From Neobacillus sp. PS3-12 (GTDB lineage: Bacteria; Bacillota; Bacilli; Bacillales; Cytobacillaceae), in the NCBI RefSeq assembly GCF_030915385.1, contig NZ_CP133268.1:1984001-2048000 (forward strand): 64,000 nt of DNA, given 5' to 3'. The notes beneath the pieces were generated by a model, which was given only the letters and a program-made list of their open reading frames with translations, was not told the DNA's origin and ran no database searches. This document shows, piece by piece, positions 25,812-34,582 of this stretch. Position 1 is the first letter of the stretch. Each line of letters starts with the position of its first letter. A program made the position numbers and the translations under genes.

Positions 25812-25845
25812 GTGTCAAGTAACCTTTTTCATGAATATTCCTAGG

Positions 25846-26042
25846 CTTCGGACACAACCACGATTATCTTGCTTTTCTGTGTCTGAAGATTAGCTTTGGA
25901 CAAAATCACGGTAATTTTGCTCTTCTCTGTCCGAAGAGACCCAGACTTCGGACAGAACTGCGCTAATTCTGCTTTCCTTTGTCCGAAGATGCCATGACTT
26001 CGGACACAGCCGCAGCTATTTTACCTTCTTGTGTCCGAAGAT
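25846..26042. repeat. 52-bp-period palindromic array D (TCCGAAG family, four units)
   Basis: CTTCGGACA-like arms begin at 25846, 25894, 25946 and 25998 (spacing 48, 52, 52), each paired with a TGTCCGAAG arm near the unit's end, for example CTTCGGACACA at 25998 with TGTGTCCGAAG at 26030-26040. It fills the gap between two convergent transcription units. Confidence 0.9.
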
Positions 26043-26049
26043 CAGATTA

Positions 26050-28350
26050 CTAACTAATTAATCCCGAGGCACAGGAGATAAAGCCGCTCGGTTCGCCGAC
26101 ACTGAAAAGCTGCAGGTAATGCATCGCTCTGGTGCAGGCTGTGTAAAATAACCTGCGCAGGCTCTCATCCCCATACACACCCTCCGATGCGTCGTATATG
26201 ATAACGGCGTCGAATTCAATGCCTTTTGCCAAATACGCTGGGATCACGACCACACCTTGCTCATATTCAATCGAGCCGCTTTTGACAAGCTTGATATCTT
26301 CAATACCACTCAAGGCTTCAAAAGCTGTGCTGCTTTCTGCTGCGGATTTACATAGGATTGCGATCGTCTCAAACTTCTGCGCACGCAAGTCCGCAACCTG
26401 AGAAGCAATGCGTTGGTGCAGTTCAGCATGGTCTTTTACTATCGTCAGCACAGGCTTCTCGCCGTCACGTTCAAACGGGATAATCCGCTCCCCCCTTGAC
26501 ACAAGGCCACGTGTAAACTCAACGAGCGGTTTGGTAGATCTGTAGCTGCGCGTCAGGTTGATGACCTCCGTTTCATCCGCTCCATATAAACTAGTAAGTA
26601 TATCGAAGTCATCAGTTTCGCTGGCATGAGCGAAGATCGCCTGGTTAAAGTCTCCGAGCACAGTCATTTTTGCTGATGGAAACAACCGTTTCAAAAACTC
26701 AAATTGAAAGGGAGAATAATCTTGGGCTTCATCGATCAGCACATGTTTAATATCGTTGTTCGTCTGAAAACCTTGAATCAACTCTTTCAAAAACAAAAAC
26801 GGTGTAGCATCTTCGTAAAAAAGTTTGCCATCTTCCAGCATCTTCAAGGTTAAAAGGCCGATTTCCTTCCACTTTTCCGAAGTTTCTCCCTTGATCACCA
26901 AAGAATCGGCAAATAGATGCTTATATAAACCCGCGATGTCCACGAATTGAAGCCTCCGAATCCGTTTGCGCAGCGGCTTCAACTTCCGCTGAACAATGTA
27001 ACGGCCAAGATCTTTGCGATTAATCTCATAATCCTCAGAGCCACGCTTTTTCCGTAAGTAGGTATAGGCCTCATTGTACTCCTCATTTGAAAACAACTCG
27101 ATTTCTTCCTCTACCCACGGTTTTGACCATTCGCGCTTCCCGAATTCCGCTACTTGCTTGTTTAGCCACTCCGCTAGCTTTTCAAGTCTACTGTAAAAAC
27201 GGATCGATGTGTCATTCCCGTAAAACCTCTCAGTCATTTGCTCGGCAGTGACGATTGGTTTTTCCCTAAAAAAAATGCCCTTAAACAGCATGCCAGATGA
27301 TTCCAACATCTGTCTGTAAGCTTTAATTGTTTCAAAAAATGGAACTGATGTCTTAAATCTGATGCCTGCAAGCCTAGTCTCGTATGATGGGTCCTTCCCA
27401 GCAGTCAATACATATTCCAATTGCTCATAAGGCCCCTCAACCTGAAACGTCTTTCCAAGCCGATGGTCCAAATATTCCTGAAATGTGACCTGCTGCATAT
27501 TCTCCTCGCCAAGTTCGGGCAATACATTTGAAACGTAACTGTTAAACATGCGATTAGGAGAGAACAGGATAATTTGATCAGCTTTTATCCTATCCCGATA
27601 CTTGTAAAGCAAGAAGGCGATCCGCTGCAGAGCGGCCGATGTCTTACCACTGCCAGCTGCACCTTGTACAATCAAGAGCCTTCCCGTGTCATGCCGAATA
27701 ATCATGTTTTGCTCCCTTTGAATGGTCGCCACGATACTGTGCATATATTTGTCAGTAACTTTTCCCAGAACCTGCTGTAAAATCTCGTCCCCAATAGTGA
27801 GACTGGTATCAAACATCGATTGAAGTGTGCCGCCGCGGATGATGTATTGCCACTTCTTCTCCAATATTCCCCTGATCAATCCTTCGGGTGTCATATATTC
27901 TGCCGCCCCAGGCGGAAAATCGTAGTAAACACTCGAAATTGGCGCCCGCCAGTCATAAATAAGAATGTCCTCTCCACTTGCATCCATCAGCGTGGAGATC
28001 CCTATATAAACATTTTCAGGAGCTGAATCCCCTTCTTCAGTGAAGTCGATTCGTCCAAAATATGGAACGTCCTTCATTCGGCGAAGCGCAGATAATTTAT
28101 TATAGGCATGTCTGTGAGTGCTTTGACTTACGGACAGTTCTTGAGTTTGCTGCCTTAAGCCAATGATTGTTTCAAGATAATCATCGAAAGTATCTGTGTT
28201 GACCTTGATCTCATCCCAAAAGTGCTTTCGGATATGAACCACTTCATCCCGACGGCGGCCAGTTTCCTCCTCCAACCTGCCGATTTGCTCCATGATGGTC
28301 TCCATGGTGCTATCCAATCGTCTTTGCTCCTGACTAAGCTCCGCATTCAT
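26050..28350 (-). CDS. helD: HelD-type superfamily I helicase (RNA polymerase recycling factor)
   Basis: 766 residues, close to B. subtilis HelD. An N-terminal coiled coil (about 1-85) would enter the RNA polymerase secondary channel. Walker A is GAAGSGKTSAA at 230-240, the DEAQD Walker B motif lies in HVLIDEAQDYSPFQ, and NLTRSYRST plus LFYTACTRAMHYLQLFSVG are the late helicase motifs. HelD uses ATP to release stalled RNA polymerase from nucleic acid. AAAGGAG precedes the ATG. It is monocistronic, and array D lies just after its stop codon. Confidence 0.93.
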   Translation of the reverse strand: MNAELSQEQRRLDSTMETIMEQIGRLEEETGRRRDEVVHIRKHFWDEIKVNTDTFDDYLETIIGLRQQTQELSVSQSTHRHAYNKLSALRRMKDVPYFGRIDFTEEGDSAPENVYIGISTLMDASGEDILIYDWRAPISSVYYDFPPGAAEYMTPEGLIRGILEKKWQYIIRGGTLQSMFDTSLTIGDEILQQVLGKVTDKYMHSIVATIQREQNMIIRHDTGRLLIVQGAAGSGKTSAALQRIAFLLYKYRDRIKADQIILFSPNRMFNSYVSNVLPELGEENMQQVTFQEYLDHRLGKTFQVEGPYEQLEYVLTAGKDPSYETRLAGIRFKTSVPFFETIKAYRQMLESSGMLFKGIFFREKPIVTAEQMTERFYGNDTSIRFYSRLEKLAEWLNKQVAEFGKREWSKPWVEEEIELFSNEEYNEAYTYLRKKRGSEDYEINRKDLGRYIVQRKLKPLRKRIRRLQFVDIAGLYKHLFADSLVIKGETSEKWKEIGLLTLKMLEDGKLFYEDATPFLFLKELIQGFQTNNDIKHVLIDEAQDYSPFQFEFLKRLFPSAKMTVLGDFNQAIFAHASETDDFDILTSLYGADETEVINLTRSYRSTKPLVEFTRGLVSRGERIIPFERDGEKPVLTIVKDHAELHQRIASQVADLRAQKFETIAILCKSAAESSTAFEALSGIEDIKLVKSGSIEYEQGVVVIPAYLAKGIEFDAVIIYDASEGVYGDESLRRLFYTACTRAMHYLQLFSVGEPSGFISCASGLIS

Positions 28351-28387
28351 ATTTAAAGCACTCCTTTAAAAAAATAAAATTAGGGGG

Positions 28388-28417
28388 TTGACTCCTGATG
28401 AATCTTTGTGGTATAAT
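28388..28417 (+). promoter_or_regulatory. Sigma-A promoter with no downstream gene
   Basis: TTGACT (28388-28393), an 18-bp spacer and a perfect TATAAT (28412-28417). It points away from helD into a gap without plus-strand ORFs for 500 bp. Confidence 0.7.
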
Positions 28418-28423
28418 TAAAAT

Positions 28424-28547
28424 AGGGATATAATAGAATGATTTAAAAATTTGTCCACTTCTTATCTAATTTACCATAGTTTTTGATCTTTATCAATGTG
28501 CAAAATACATAACACAGGCAGAAGGACGAATGTTCTTCTGCTTTTTT
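28424..28547 (+). ncRNA. Candidate small RNA of about 124 nt
   Basis: Bounded by the promoter at 28388-28417 and by a terminator GCAGAAG-N10-CTTCTGC (28518-28541) followed by TTTTTT. It contains no ORF with a ribosome site. The A/T-rich body ends in a GC-clamped hairpin, like Hfq-independent Gram-positive small RNAs. Function unknown. Confidence 0.5.
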
Positions 28548-28651
28548 ATTGAAAAAAAGCTCCAAAATAAGCAACATGCAAACGCAACCAGAATACCAAA
28601 GTTCATATGCGTGACAAGCACCGAAACACCTAGTAAAATATATCTATATCA

Positions 28652-28692
28652 AGTAATAAGGGTACTAGTATCCTTATTGCTTTTATTTTTTT
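28652..28692 (+). terminator. Second plus-strand terminator in the helD-kinase gap
   Basis: AGTAATAAGG and CCTTATTGCT pair around GTACTAGTAT, followed by TTTTATTTTTTTAG. No gene precedes it on this strand; it may back up the small-RNA terminator. Confidence 0.6.
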
Positions 28693-28693
28693 A

Positions 28694-28875
28694 GTTGTGT
28701 TAAAGGAAATTGTTGATTTTTTAACCCTGTTGATTGAAGCGGAGGGCACTCGACTCCTGCGGGATATAGAGGCGTCTTCCGACCCCACAGGCGCCAAGGC
28801 GCCGAGGAGGCTCCAGGACCTCCCCGCGGAAAGCGAGTGCCCGTAGCGGAAATCAACAGCCAAATTTAACACAAC
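28694..28875. mobile_element. MITE-like GC-rich repeat, full copy (182 bp)
   Basis: Ends are the perfect 11-bp inverted repeat GTTGTGTTAAA / TTTAACACAAC. Inside are a second inverted pair around CTGTTGATT/AATCAACAG and a GC-rich core with GCACTCGACTCCTGCGGG and CGCGGAAAGCGAGTGC that can fold on itself. It has no transposase. A core-deleted copy with the same ends lies at 40294-40371 in the opposite orientation. Similar GC-rich intergenic repeats are familiar in Bacillus genomes. Confidence 0.8.
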
Positions 28876-28922
28876 CATTTTTTTAAACCCCTTCATGAAA
28901 AATACGATTATGAGGTGCATCA

Positions 28923-30584
28923 ATGAACGAACAGATCGCACAACTAACCCAAATATTAGATGTTACAAACCATGGACATATTTTATATATCTACGATAAA
29001 TTGGATAGATATGTTAGAAATGCAGTTTCCTTTATTAAAACAGGTATTAAATTTGGCGGCCACGTTTTTATTATCGATAACAAGGACAGGTACGATCGCA
29101 TTTATCAAGAACTCCAAAAAACACTAACATGTGGAGAATGGAGCTGTATTCATTATAATGATAATGATGATTTCTATGGCCTAAATGGAGAGTTCCATAG
29201 TGAAAACATTTTTCACTACCTTGAAAATATAATAAAACCATTTCAAGAAAAACAAATACCGATCAGAATATGGTCACATGTGGAATGGAACGAGCAAGAT
29301 GAAAAATTAATCAACTTCGAAAATAAAGCAGATGAATGTGTATATTCCAATAAGGTGGTCTCTGTTTGCGCCTATAACGGCAAGCAAATTTCAGCCTCTC
29401 TTGAAAATCACTTATGCAGAAATCACGACTACTTTATGACCGACTATCAGTTGGTGAAATCCATTCTTTATAAAAAAAGACCATTACTCACCCCTTCCCT
29501 GTTGGAACAAACAGAACACAAAAAAATAGTAGAGCAATTAAGAGCAACCAAACATCAACTGAATTCCTTTATTATGCATAATCTTGATCCTATTTTAATC
29601 ATTGATATGGAAGATAAGATTATCACGGTCAACCAAGCCTTCGAAAAAACCTTTGGCTGGTCTGCAGCCGAAGTATTAGGTTTAAACGCGAATGAAATGC
29701 CCCATATTCCTGATGACAGAAAGTTTGAAGTCAACCGGAATCGAAGCTTTATTTTATTAGGGGAAAACCTTGATGGATATGAATCGATTAGAAAAACGAA
29801 GGCCGGCGATATCGTCAATGTGATGGTGTCCTGTTTCCCTTTATGGGAAGAGGAAGACAAGGTTGCTGGCTGGGCTGTTATGACCAAAGATATTACTGAA
29901 CAAAAGCAGGCACAAGAAGTCCTGATTAGGACTGAAAAACTATCAATCGCAGGTGAATTAGCTGCAAGTATTGCTCATGAAATTCGCAATCCGATTACAA
30001 CCGTAAAAGGCTTTTTGCAGCTCTTGCAGACTGGAACGACGGAAAAGTGGAATTACTATAGCCTGATGAGTTCAGAAATCGATCGGATTGAACTCATTCT
30101 GAGTGAGCTTTTGATGCTTGCTAAACCTCAGGTGAGTCATTTTCAACAAAAGAATGTCTCGTTATTGATTCAGGATGTCGTGTCATTATTGATACCTCAG
30201 GCAAATATGAATAATGTTTTGATCGTAACTGAATTTGATTCCGACGAAGTCATTATCAATTGTGAAGAAAATCAATTAAAGCAAGCATTCATTAACTTTA
30301 TTAAAAACGCCATTGACTCGATGCCTGCAGGGGGAAAAGTAGTCATCCAAATGGAAAGTAGCGATAAAGCGGAAGTACTTATCCGCATTATCGATCAAGG
30401 TTACGGGATACCGGAACATATTCTTCCAAAGCTGGGGCAGCCCTTTTACACGACAAAGGAAAAAGGAACAGGTCTAGGTTTAATGGTAAGCAAAAAAATT
30501 ATTGAAAATCACCAAGGGTCGATTGCCATATACAGTAAGGAAACTATCGGGACAATCATTGAGGTGAAAATTCCCCTGGACTAG
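28923..30584 (+). CDS. MEDS-PAS sensor histidine kinase
   Basis: 553 residues. Residues 1-190 match the MEDS (DcmR-like) sensory domain (HGHILYIYDKLDRYVRNAVS, GIKFGGHVFIIDN). A PAS domain follows (about 203-325: DPILIIDMEDKIITVNQAFE). HisKA has H352 in ASIAHEIRNPITTVKG; HATPase motifs are NFIKNAIDSMP, DQGYGI and GTGLGLMVS. No membrane segment, so it is a cytoplasmic sensor. The HisKA type resembles KinA-E sporulation kinases, so it may feed the Spo0 phosphorelay; no response regulator is adjacent. GAGGTG precedes the ATG. Confidence 0.9.
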   Translation: MNEQIAQLTQILDVTNHGHILYIYDKLDRYVRNAVSFIKTGIKFGGHVFIIDNKDRYDRIYQELQKTLTCGEWSCIHYNDNDDFYGLNGEFHSENIFHYLENIIKPFQEKQIPIRIWSHVEWNEQDEKLINFENKADECVYSNKVVSVCAYNGKQISASLENHLCRNHDYFMTDYQLVKSILYKKRPLLTPSLLEQTEHKKIVEQLRATKHQLNSFIMHNLDPILIIDMEDKIITVNQAFEKTFGWSAAEVLGLNANEMPHIPDDRKFEVNRNRSFILLGENLDGYESIRKTKAGDIVNVMVSCFPLWEEEDKVAGWAVMTKDITEQKQAQEVLIRTEKLSIAGELAASIAHEIRNPITTVKGFLQLLQTGTTEKWNYYSLMSSEIDRIELILSELLMLAKPQVSHFQQKNVSLLIQDVVSLLIPQANMNNVLIVTEFDSDEVIINCEENQLKQAFINFIKNAIDSMPAGGKVVIQMESSDKAEVLIRIIDQGYGIPEHILPKLGQPFYTTKEKGTGLGLMVSKKIIENHQGSIAIYSKETIGTIIEVKIPLD

Positions 30585-30707
30585 CAATAGTCCTATTTTT
30601 TTGTGCTAAAAATATATGCTTGTCCTAGTCAACTTGTCCATTGCAAAAAAGGTTCATCTAGCATCTATTATATTGTAAGACAAATATGATAGAAGGAGGT
30701 GCTCAGT

Positions 30708-31160
30708 GTGAGCCATCACGATGATTTTGAGAGATTTAGATACTATGTGTTACCATTCAACCAAAGTGGCAAACTTTCAATTCCACTAGTTGTTGGTACC
30801 CCAACAACCATCGCACAAATTCGAATCCACTCTGACTGCAATGATGTTGTATCATTACTTGCAAACGTAGGCTGGACAGCTCTTACAAACGGAACAGGAT
30901 TATCTAGCTTGAATGTATTGTTTAAAATTTGGCGTGGACCTGCTCTTACAGGGCTACTCGTATATAGCGCCATTGATAGTTCTGAACGTGGATTTGATAA
31001 TAATAAATTAACGACATTAGCTCATGTAGATAAGAACTTTCCGTTCTCTGAACATTACACCTACACTCTTACTGCAGAGCTGGTTGACGCAGGCAGCGCT
31101 GCTACTGTTATTGGACCTATCACTTTTACAGCTACAGAAATCGGCCTTGGTGAAGGTTAA
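30708..31160 (+). CDS. Conserved Bacillus protein, possible spore-surface (exosporium-type) protein
   Basis: 150 residues from the GTG at 30708, which has AAGGAGG eight bases upstream. It starts SHHDDFERFRYYVLPF and is beta-rich, with alternating hydrophobic/threonine stretches (SIPLVVGTPTTIAQIRIHS, YTYTLTAELVDAGSAATVIG) and no signal peptide or membrane helix. This composition is like C-terminal globular domains of exosporium proteins, but I cannot name a family with confidence. Single gene with a very strong terminator. A late-sporulation promoter was not identified. Confidence 0.6.
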   Translation: MSHHDDFERFRYYVLPFNQSGKLSIPLVVGTPTTIAQIRIHSDCNDVVSLLANVGWTALTNGTGLSSLNVLFKIWRGPALTGLLVYSAIDSSERGFDNNKLTTLAHVDKNFPFSEHYTYTLTAELVDAGSAATVIGPITFTATEIGLGEG

Positions 31161-31170
31161 TTTGAAAAAA

Positions 31171-31211
31171 AATGACTTGGGCGTTCTTCTCGAAGAACGC
31201 CCCAAGTCATT
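31171..31211. terminator. Bidirectional terminator
   Basis: AATGACTTGGG-CGTTCTT and AAGAACG-CCCCAAGTCATT form an 18-bp stem with one bulge and loop CTCG, between convergent genes. Confidence 0.9.
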
Positions 31212-31236
31212 TTCTCGTTAGTTTAAATAGTTCAAC

Positions 31237-32073
31237 TTAAGACTCTGTCCCTTTCGCCACTGGATTCTCTTCGTATGAGACCCAATCGCTATAGCTTCCT
31301 GCATATAGTTTTACGTTTTTGTAACCTGCCATTTTTAATGCAATGTAATTAGGCGCAGCTGTGACACCCGAGCCGCAATACACGATAATCGGTTCTTCAA
31401 GATCCAGCTCAGCGAATCTATTTTTCTGTTCTTCGTTATTTAAAAATGAACCTTGTTTCAGGCCTTCTGCCCAAAATTTATTAATCGCACCTGGGATATG
31501 TCCTGGTATCCGATCGATTGGTTCCATTTCCCCTAAATAACGGGCTTTATCTCTTGAATCGATTAAGAATGGAGATTCTTTCTTATTAGCGACAATTTCC
31601 TTCACTTCGTCGTAGGAAGCCAGCATCTCTTTTTGAAGATTCACTTCAAATCTAGCTGATTCAAATTCAGGTACTTCCGTTGTCGTTGGATATCCAGCCG
31701 CCTTCCATCCTTTAAAACCCTCATTTAACACAAAGACATTTTCATGCCCTATATATGTCAAGAGCCACCAAAAGCGGGATGCAAACTGCCCATCCCCATC
31801 GTCATAGGCGACAACCGTTTTCGTATGATCAATTCCTGCTTTTTCGATTTCAAGTTTAAATTGATCAAGATCTGGAAGCGGGTGCCTTCCTCCATGTATT
31901 GAAACAGGAGATGATAATTGTTTTTCTAAATCAAAATAAAAAGCTCCAGGGATGTGGCTTTCTCGATATAGCTTTTCGCCTTTATCCGGATTTCCTAATT
32001 CAAAGCGGCAATCCACTATCTTAACGTTATTTAATTGTTCAACAAGCCATTCCTTATTCACAACATAATTCAC
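31237..32073 (-). CDS. Sulfurtransferase with two rhodanese domains
   Basis: 278 residues from the GTG at 32073, which has GGGGG upstream; a longer frame to 32151 runs into the previous gene. The first rhodanese domain is inactive-type (IVDCRFELGN, no active cysteine loop); the second carries the active-site cysteine in IVYCGSGVTA. CGSGVTA is the loop of 3-mercaptopyruvate sulfurtransferases and CRxGxT-like loops of rhodaneses. It moves sulfane sulfur from thiosulfate or mercaptopyruvate to a thiol acceptor. It lies 20 bases after the SnoaL-like gene, so the two are probably co-transcribed. Confidence 0.87.
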   Translation of the reverse strand: MNYVVNKEWLVEQLNNVKIVDCRFELGNPDKGEKLYRESHIPGAFYFDLEKQLSSPVSIHGGRHPLPDLDQFKLEIEKAGIDHTKTVVAYDDGDGQFASRFWWLLTYIGHENVFVLNEGFKGWKAAGYPTTTEVPEFESARFEVNLQKEMLASYDEVKEIVANKKESPFLIDSRDKARYLGEMEPIDRIPGHIPGAINKFWAEGLKQGSFLNNEEQKNRFAELDLEEPIIVYCGSGVTAAPNYIALKMAGYKNVKLYAGSYSDWVSYEENPVAKGTES

Positions 32074-32093
32074 GCCGAACAGCCCCCATTCAT

Positions 32094-32480
32094 TTAAAAC
32101 ATGCCATTTTCGTTTGGAGAATTTTCCGGTATTGGTTGACCCAAATCCCATAGTTCCACAATCTTGTCATCTTGGAAGCGGCAGATATGGATTACAGCCA
32201 TCCCAAGGTCCTCAGGATTCTGTTTCAGATGGGAGTGAACGACAACAAGATCATTTTCTTCGATCACACGTTTAATCTCAAATGTCTTGTTAGGACTCAT
32301 GTCCTCACTCTCTTCCATTGCAAGCATCAGCGATTCTGCATCACCGCGGAAGTAGGCATTATGATGAAAAAAGCCAGGCCCTATGTGCTTTTCGTAAGCC
32401 TCGCGTACTTTTCCTGACGCTACGAGCTGCAGAAATGACATCGCTTGTTCTTTGTGAGAAAGCTTTTGTTCTGGGTTCAT
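32094..32480 (-). CDS. SnoaL-like/NTF2-fold protein
   Basis: 128 residues. The cone-shaped NTF2 fold is suggested by MSFLQLVASGKVREAYEKHI, the FFHHNAYF strand and the closing AVIHICRFQDDKIVELWDLG, a pattern common to SnoaL-like polyketide-cyclase relatives and predicted ester cyclases. Substrate unknown. AAAGGAAG precedes the ATG; a rhodanese gene follows. Confidence 0.8.
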   Translation of the reverse strand: MNPEQKLSHKEQAMSFLQLVASGKVREAYEKHIGPGFFHHNAYFRGDAESLMLAMEESEDMSPNKTFEIKRVIEENDLVVVHSHLKQNPEDLGMAVIHICRFQDDKIVELWDLGQPIPENSPNENGMF

Positions 32481-32581
32481 TTTAAACTTCCTTTCATTGT
32501 GGATCTTACTTTAAATATATCAGCTTTTTTAACACGGGGAAATGTCTGGCCTGACTGAGGATTGGAATTCCTTCAGATTAT

Positions 32582-32648
32582 TAAAAAAAATAAAGTCATG
32601 GGCCCATCCCCCATTACGTTTTGCAGCGGGGGACAGACTCCATGACTC
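32582..32648 (-). terminator. Terminator after the SDR gene
   Basis: On the minus strand GAGTCATG pairs with CATGACTT, enclosing GTCCCCC/GGGGGAT, followed by TATTTTTTTT. Confidence 0.75.
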
Positions 32649-32660
32649 AGGATGAAACAA

Positions 32661-33326
32661 TCAACCAATAATCAATTCGGCTTCATTTTCTCTTTCAAGT
32701 ATATCCAATGCCACTTCTTTTGCTGATTTTAATCTTGAGCGGTCAGTCACATGGTGATTCTCATCCCAAAAAGGAGTATCCATCCCACCCATATAAACAC
32801 CAGAAACAGAAATCGAAGTATTCGCTAACTCTTTCGCTAGGGCTTCAGTGAATCCCCGAATCGCAAACTTACTTGCACAATAGGCGGTTTCATGAACTTT
32901 CCCGCGCAATCCAGCTGTTGAAATAATGTTCATGATTTTTCCGGCATTTCTTTCAAGGAAGGTCGGCAAGATTGCTTTTGTTACATAAATCGTTCCTTTT
33001 ACATTCGTATCGATCATGTGACTGATTCGATCAGCTGGGATTTCTTGTAGGGGACCGAAGTAACCGACCCCTGCATTATTAATCACTTGATCAATTTTTT
33101 CCGCTTCATTCAAATGGGAGAGCAATTGTTCAACACTTTTAGAATCTGCAATATCACAGGTCGCTGATATAGCACTTCCATCTGTCTTCTCTATCATTGT
33201 TCTAACTTCTTCCAGAAAGAAGCGTGTTCTTCCAACTAGAATGATCCGATTTCCTTCTTGTGCATATGCGAGGGCAAGTTCTTTTCCTAGCCCTGTACCC
33301 GCCCCTGTAATGAGGATTGTTTTCAA
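32661..33326 (-). CDS. Short-chain dehydrogenase/reductase
   Basis: 221 residues. The cofactor glycine motif TGAGTGLG is at 7-14, NNAGVG near 86-91, and the catalytic Ser-Tyr-Lys in NIISTAGLRG and YCASK. The TTG start has GGAGG nine bases upstream. It begins 17 bases after phosphopentomutase and is probably the last gene of the nucleoside operon before the terminator, though a function in that pathway is not known. Confidence 0.85.
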   Translation of the reverse strand: MKTILITGAGTGLGKELALAYAQEGNRIILVGRTRFFLEEVRTMIEKTDGSAISATCDIADSKSVEQLLSHLNEAEKIDQVINNAGVGYFGPLQEIPADRISHMIDTNVKGTIYVTKAILPTFLERNAGKIMNIISTAGLRGKVHETAYCASKFAIRGFTEALAKELANTSISVSGVYMGGMDTPFWDENHHVTDRSRLKSAKEVALDILERENEAELIIG

Positions 33327-33343
33327 GCTTCACACCTCCGATT

Positions 33344-34546
33344 TCAGTTGTGTCCCATGATTGCTTTCAAATCTTTTAAAAAGCTTATGCCATACTCAGG
33401 CATGTTCACATTGAAATTTTCAGCTACTGTTGCACCAAGATCTGAAAATGTTTGTCGAACTTCCAATTCCACACCTTCATTCAAACGCTTGGAATAAACA
33501 AGCAACGGAACATATTCACGGGTATGGTCGGTCCCAGAATGAACGGGGTCATTTCCATGATCGGCTGTGATCATTAATAAATCATCGTCCTGCATTTTGG
33601 CAAATACTTCAGGCAATCTGGCATCAAACTCTTCAAGTGCTTTTCCGTAGCCGATTGGGTCGCGGCGATGGCCATACAAGGCATCAAAATCAACAAGATT
33701 TAAAAAGCTCAAACCAGTAAAACCCACCCCGAAAGTGTCAATAAGTTTATCCATTCCATCTTGATTGGAAACGGTCCTAATGGACTTTGTTACACCTTCA
33801 CCATTATAGATATCTGAAATTTTTCCAATTGCAATCACATCAAAACTGGAATCCTTTAGCTCATTCATCACAGTCCGCCCAAATGGCTTCAAGGCATAGT
33901 CATGACGATTAGCGGTTCGTTTAAAGTTTCCTGGCTGCCCGACAAATGGTCTGGCAATCACGCGCCCAATCATATACTTTTCATCAAGCGTTAATTCACG
34001 TGCTATTTGACAAATCTTATATAGCTCATCAAGGGGAACAATTTCTTCATGGGCAGCAATCTGCAGAACAGAATCAGCAGATGTATAGACGATGATTGAT
34101 CCCGTCTTCATGTGTTCTTCACCAAGTTCATCAAGAATGGCCGTCCCGCTAGCTGGTTTATTTCCAATTACTTTTCTGCCAGTGCGTTTTTCCAATTCCT
34201 GAATCAGTTCATCCGGAAAACCCTCAGGAAATACCCGAAATGGGATCTCAATATTTAACCCCATCATCTCCCAGTGACCAGTCATCGTATCTTTTCCGGC
34301 AGATGCTTCCTTCATTTTGGTGTAAACGGCCCAAGGCTTATTTGCTTTCTCGATGCCGTTCAGCTGACGAATATTGCTTAGACCAAGCTTAGCCATATTT
34401 GGCATATGAAGCCCATTCATTTTTTCAGCAATATGTCCTAGTGTATCAGAGCCTTTATCGCCAAAGGCCTCTGCATCAGGTGCTTCCCCAATGCCAACTG
34501 AATCCATAACAATTATAAAGATCCTTTTAAATAAATTTTTCTCCAT
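33344..34546 (-). CDS. deoB: Phosphopentomutase
   Basis: 400 residues of alkaline-phosphatase-superfamily type. Metal ligands include the Asp of [15 protein letters not shown] and the phosphothreonine region [15 protein letters not shown], plus the C-terminal ITADHGNDP and [11 protein letters not shown]. It interconverts (deoxy)ribose 1-phosphate and 5-phosphate. This feeds DeoC in the same locus. GAGGGGG precedes the ATG. Confidence 0.97.
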   Translation of the reverse strand: MEKNLFKRIFIIVMDSVGIGEAPDAEAFGDKGSDTLGHIAEKMNGLHMPNMAKLGLSNIRQLNGIEKANKPWAVYTKMKEASAGKDTMTGHWEMMGLNIEIPFRVFPEGFPDELIQELEKRTGRKVIGNKPASGTAILDELGEEHMKTGSIIVYTSADSVLQIAAHEEIVPLDELYKICQIARELTLDEKYMIGRVIARPFVGQPGNFKRTANRHDYALKPFGRTVMNELKDSSFDVIAIGKISDIYNGEGVTKSIRTVSNQDGMDKLIDTFGVGFTGLSFLNLVDFDALYGHRRDPIGYGKALEEFDARLPEVFAKMQDDDLLMITADHGNDPVHSGTDHTREYVPLLVYSKRLNEGVELEVRQTFSDLGATVAENFNVNMPEYGISFLKDLKAIMGHN

Positions 34547-34582
34547 TTTAAATCCCCCTCAAATCCGTCTCTTCCCAATACT

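Noticed and set aside
7741..26042. Regularly spaced repeats as CRISPR
   Set aside because: Units are contiguous and have no unique spacers between identical repeats; there are no cas genes.
28630..28941. A 103-codon minus-strand frame
   Set aside because: It covers the MITE-like repeat and runs into the kinase start; no ribosome site and no family signature.
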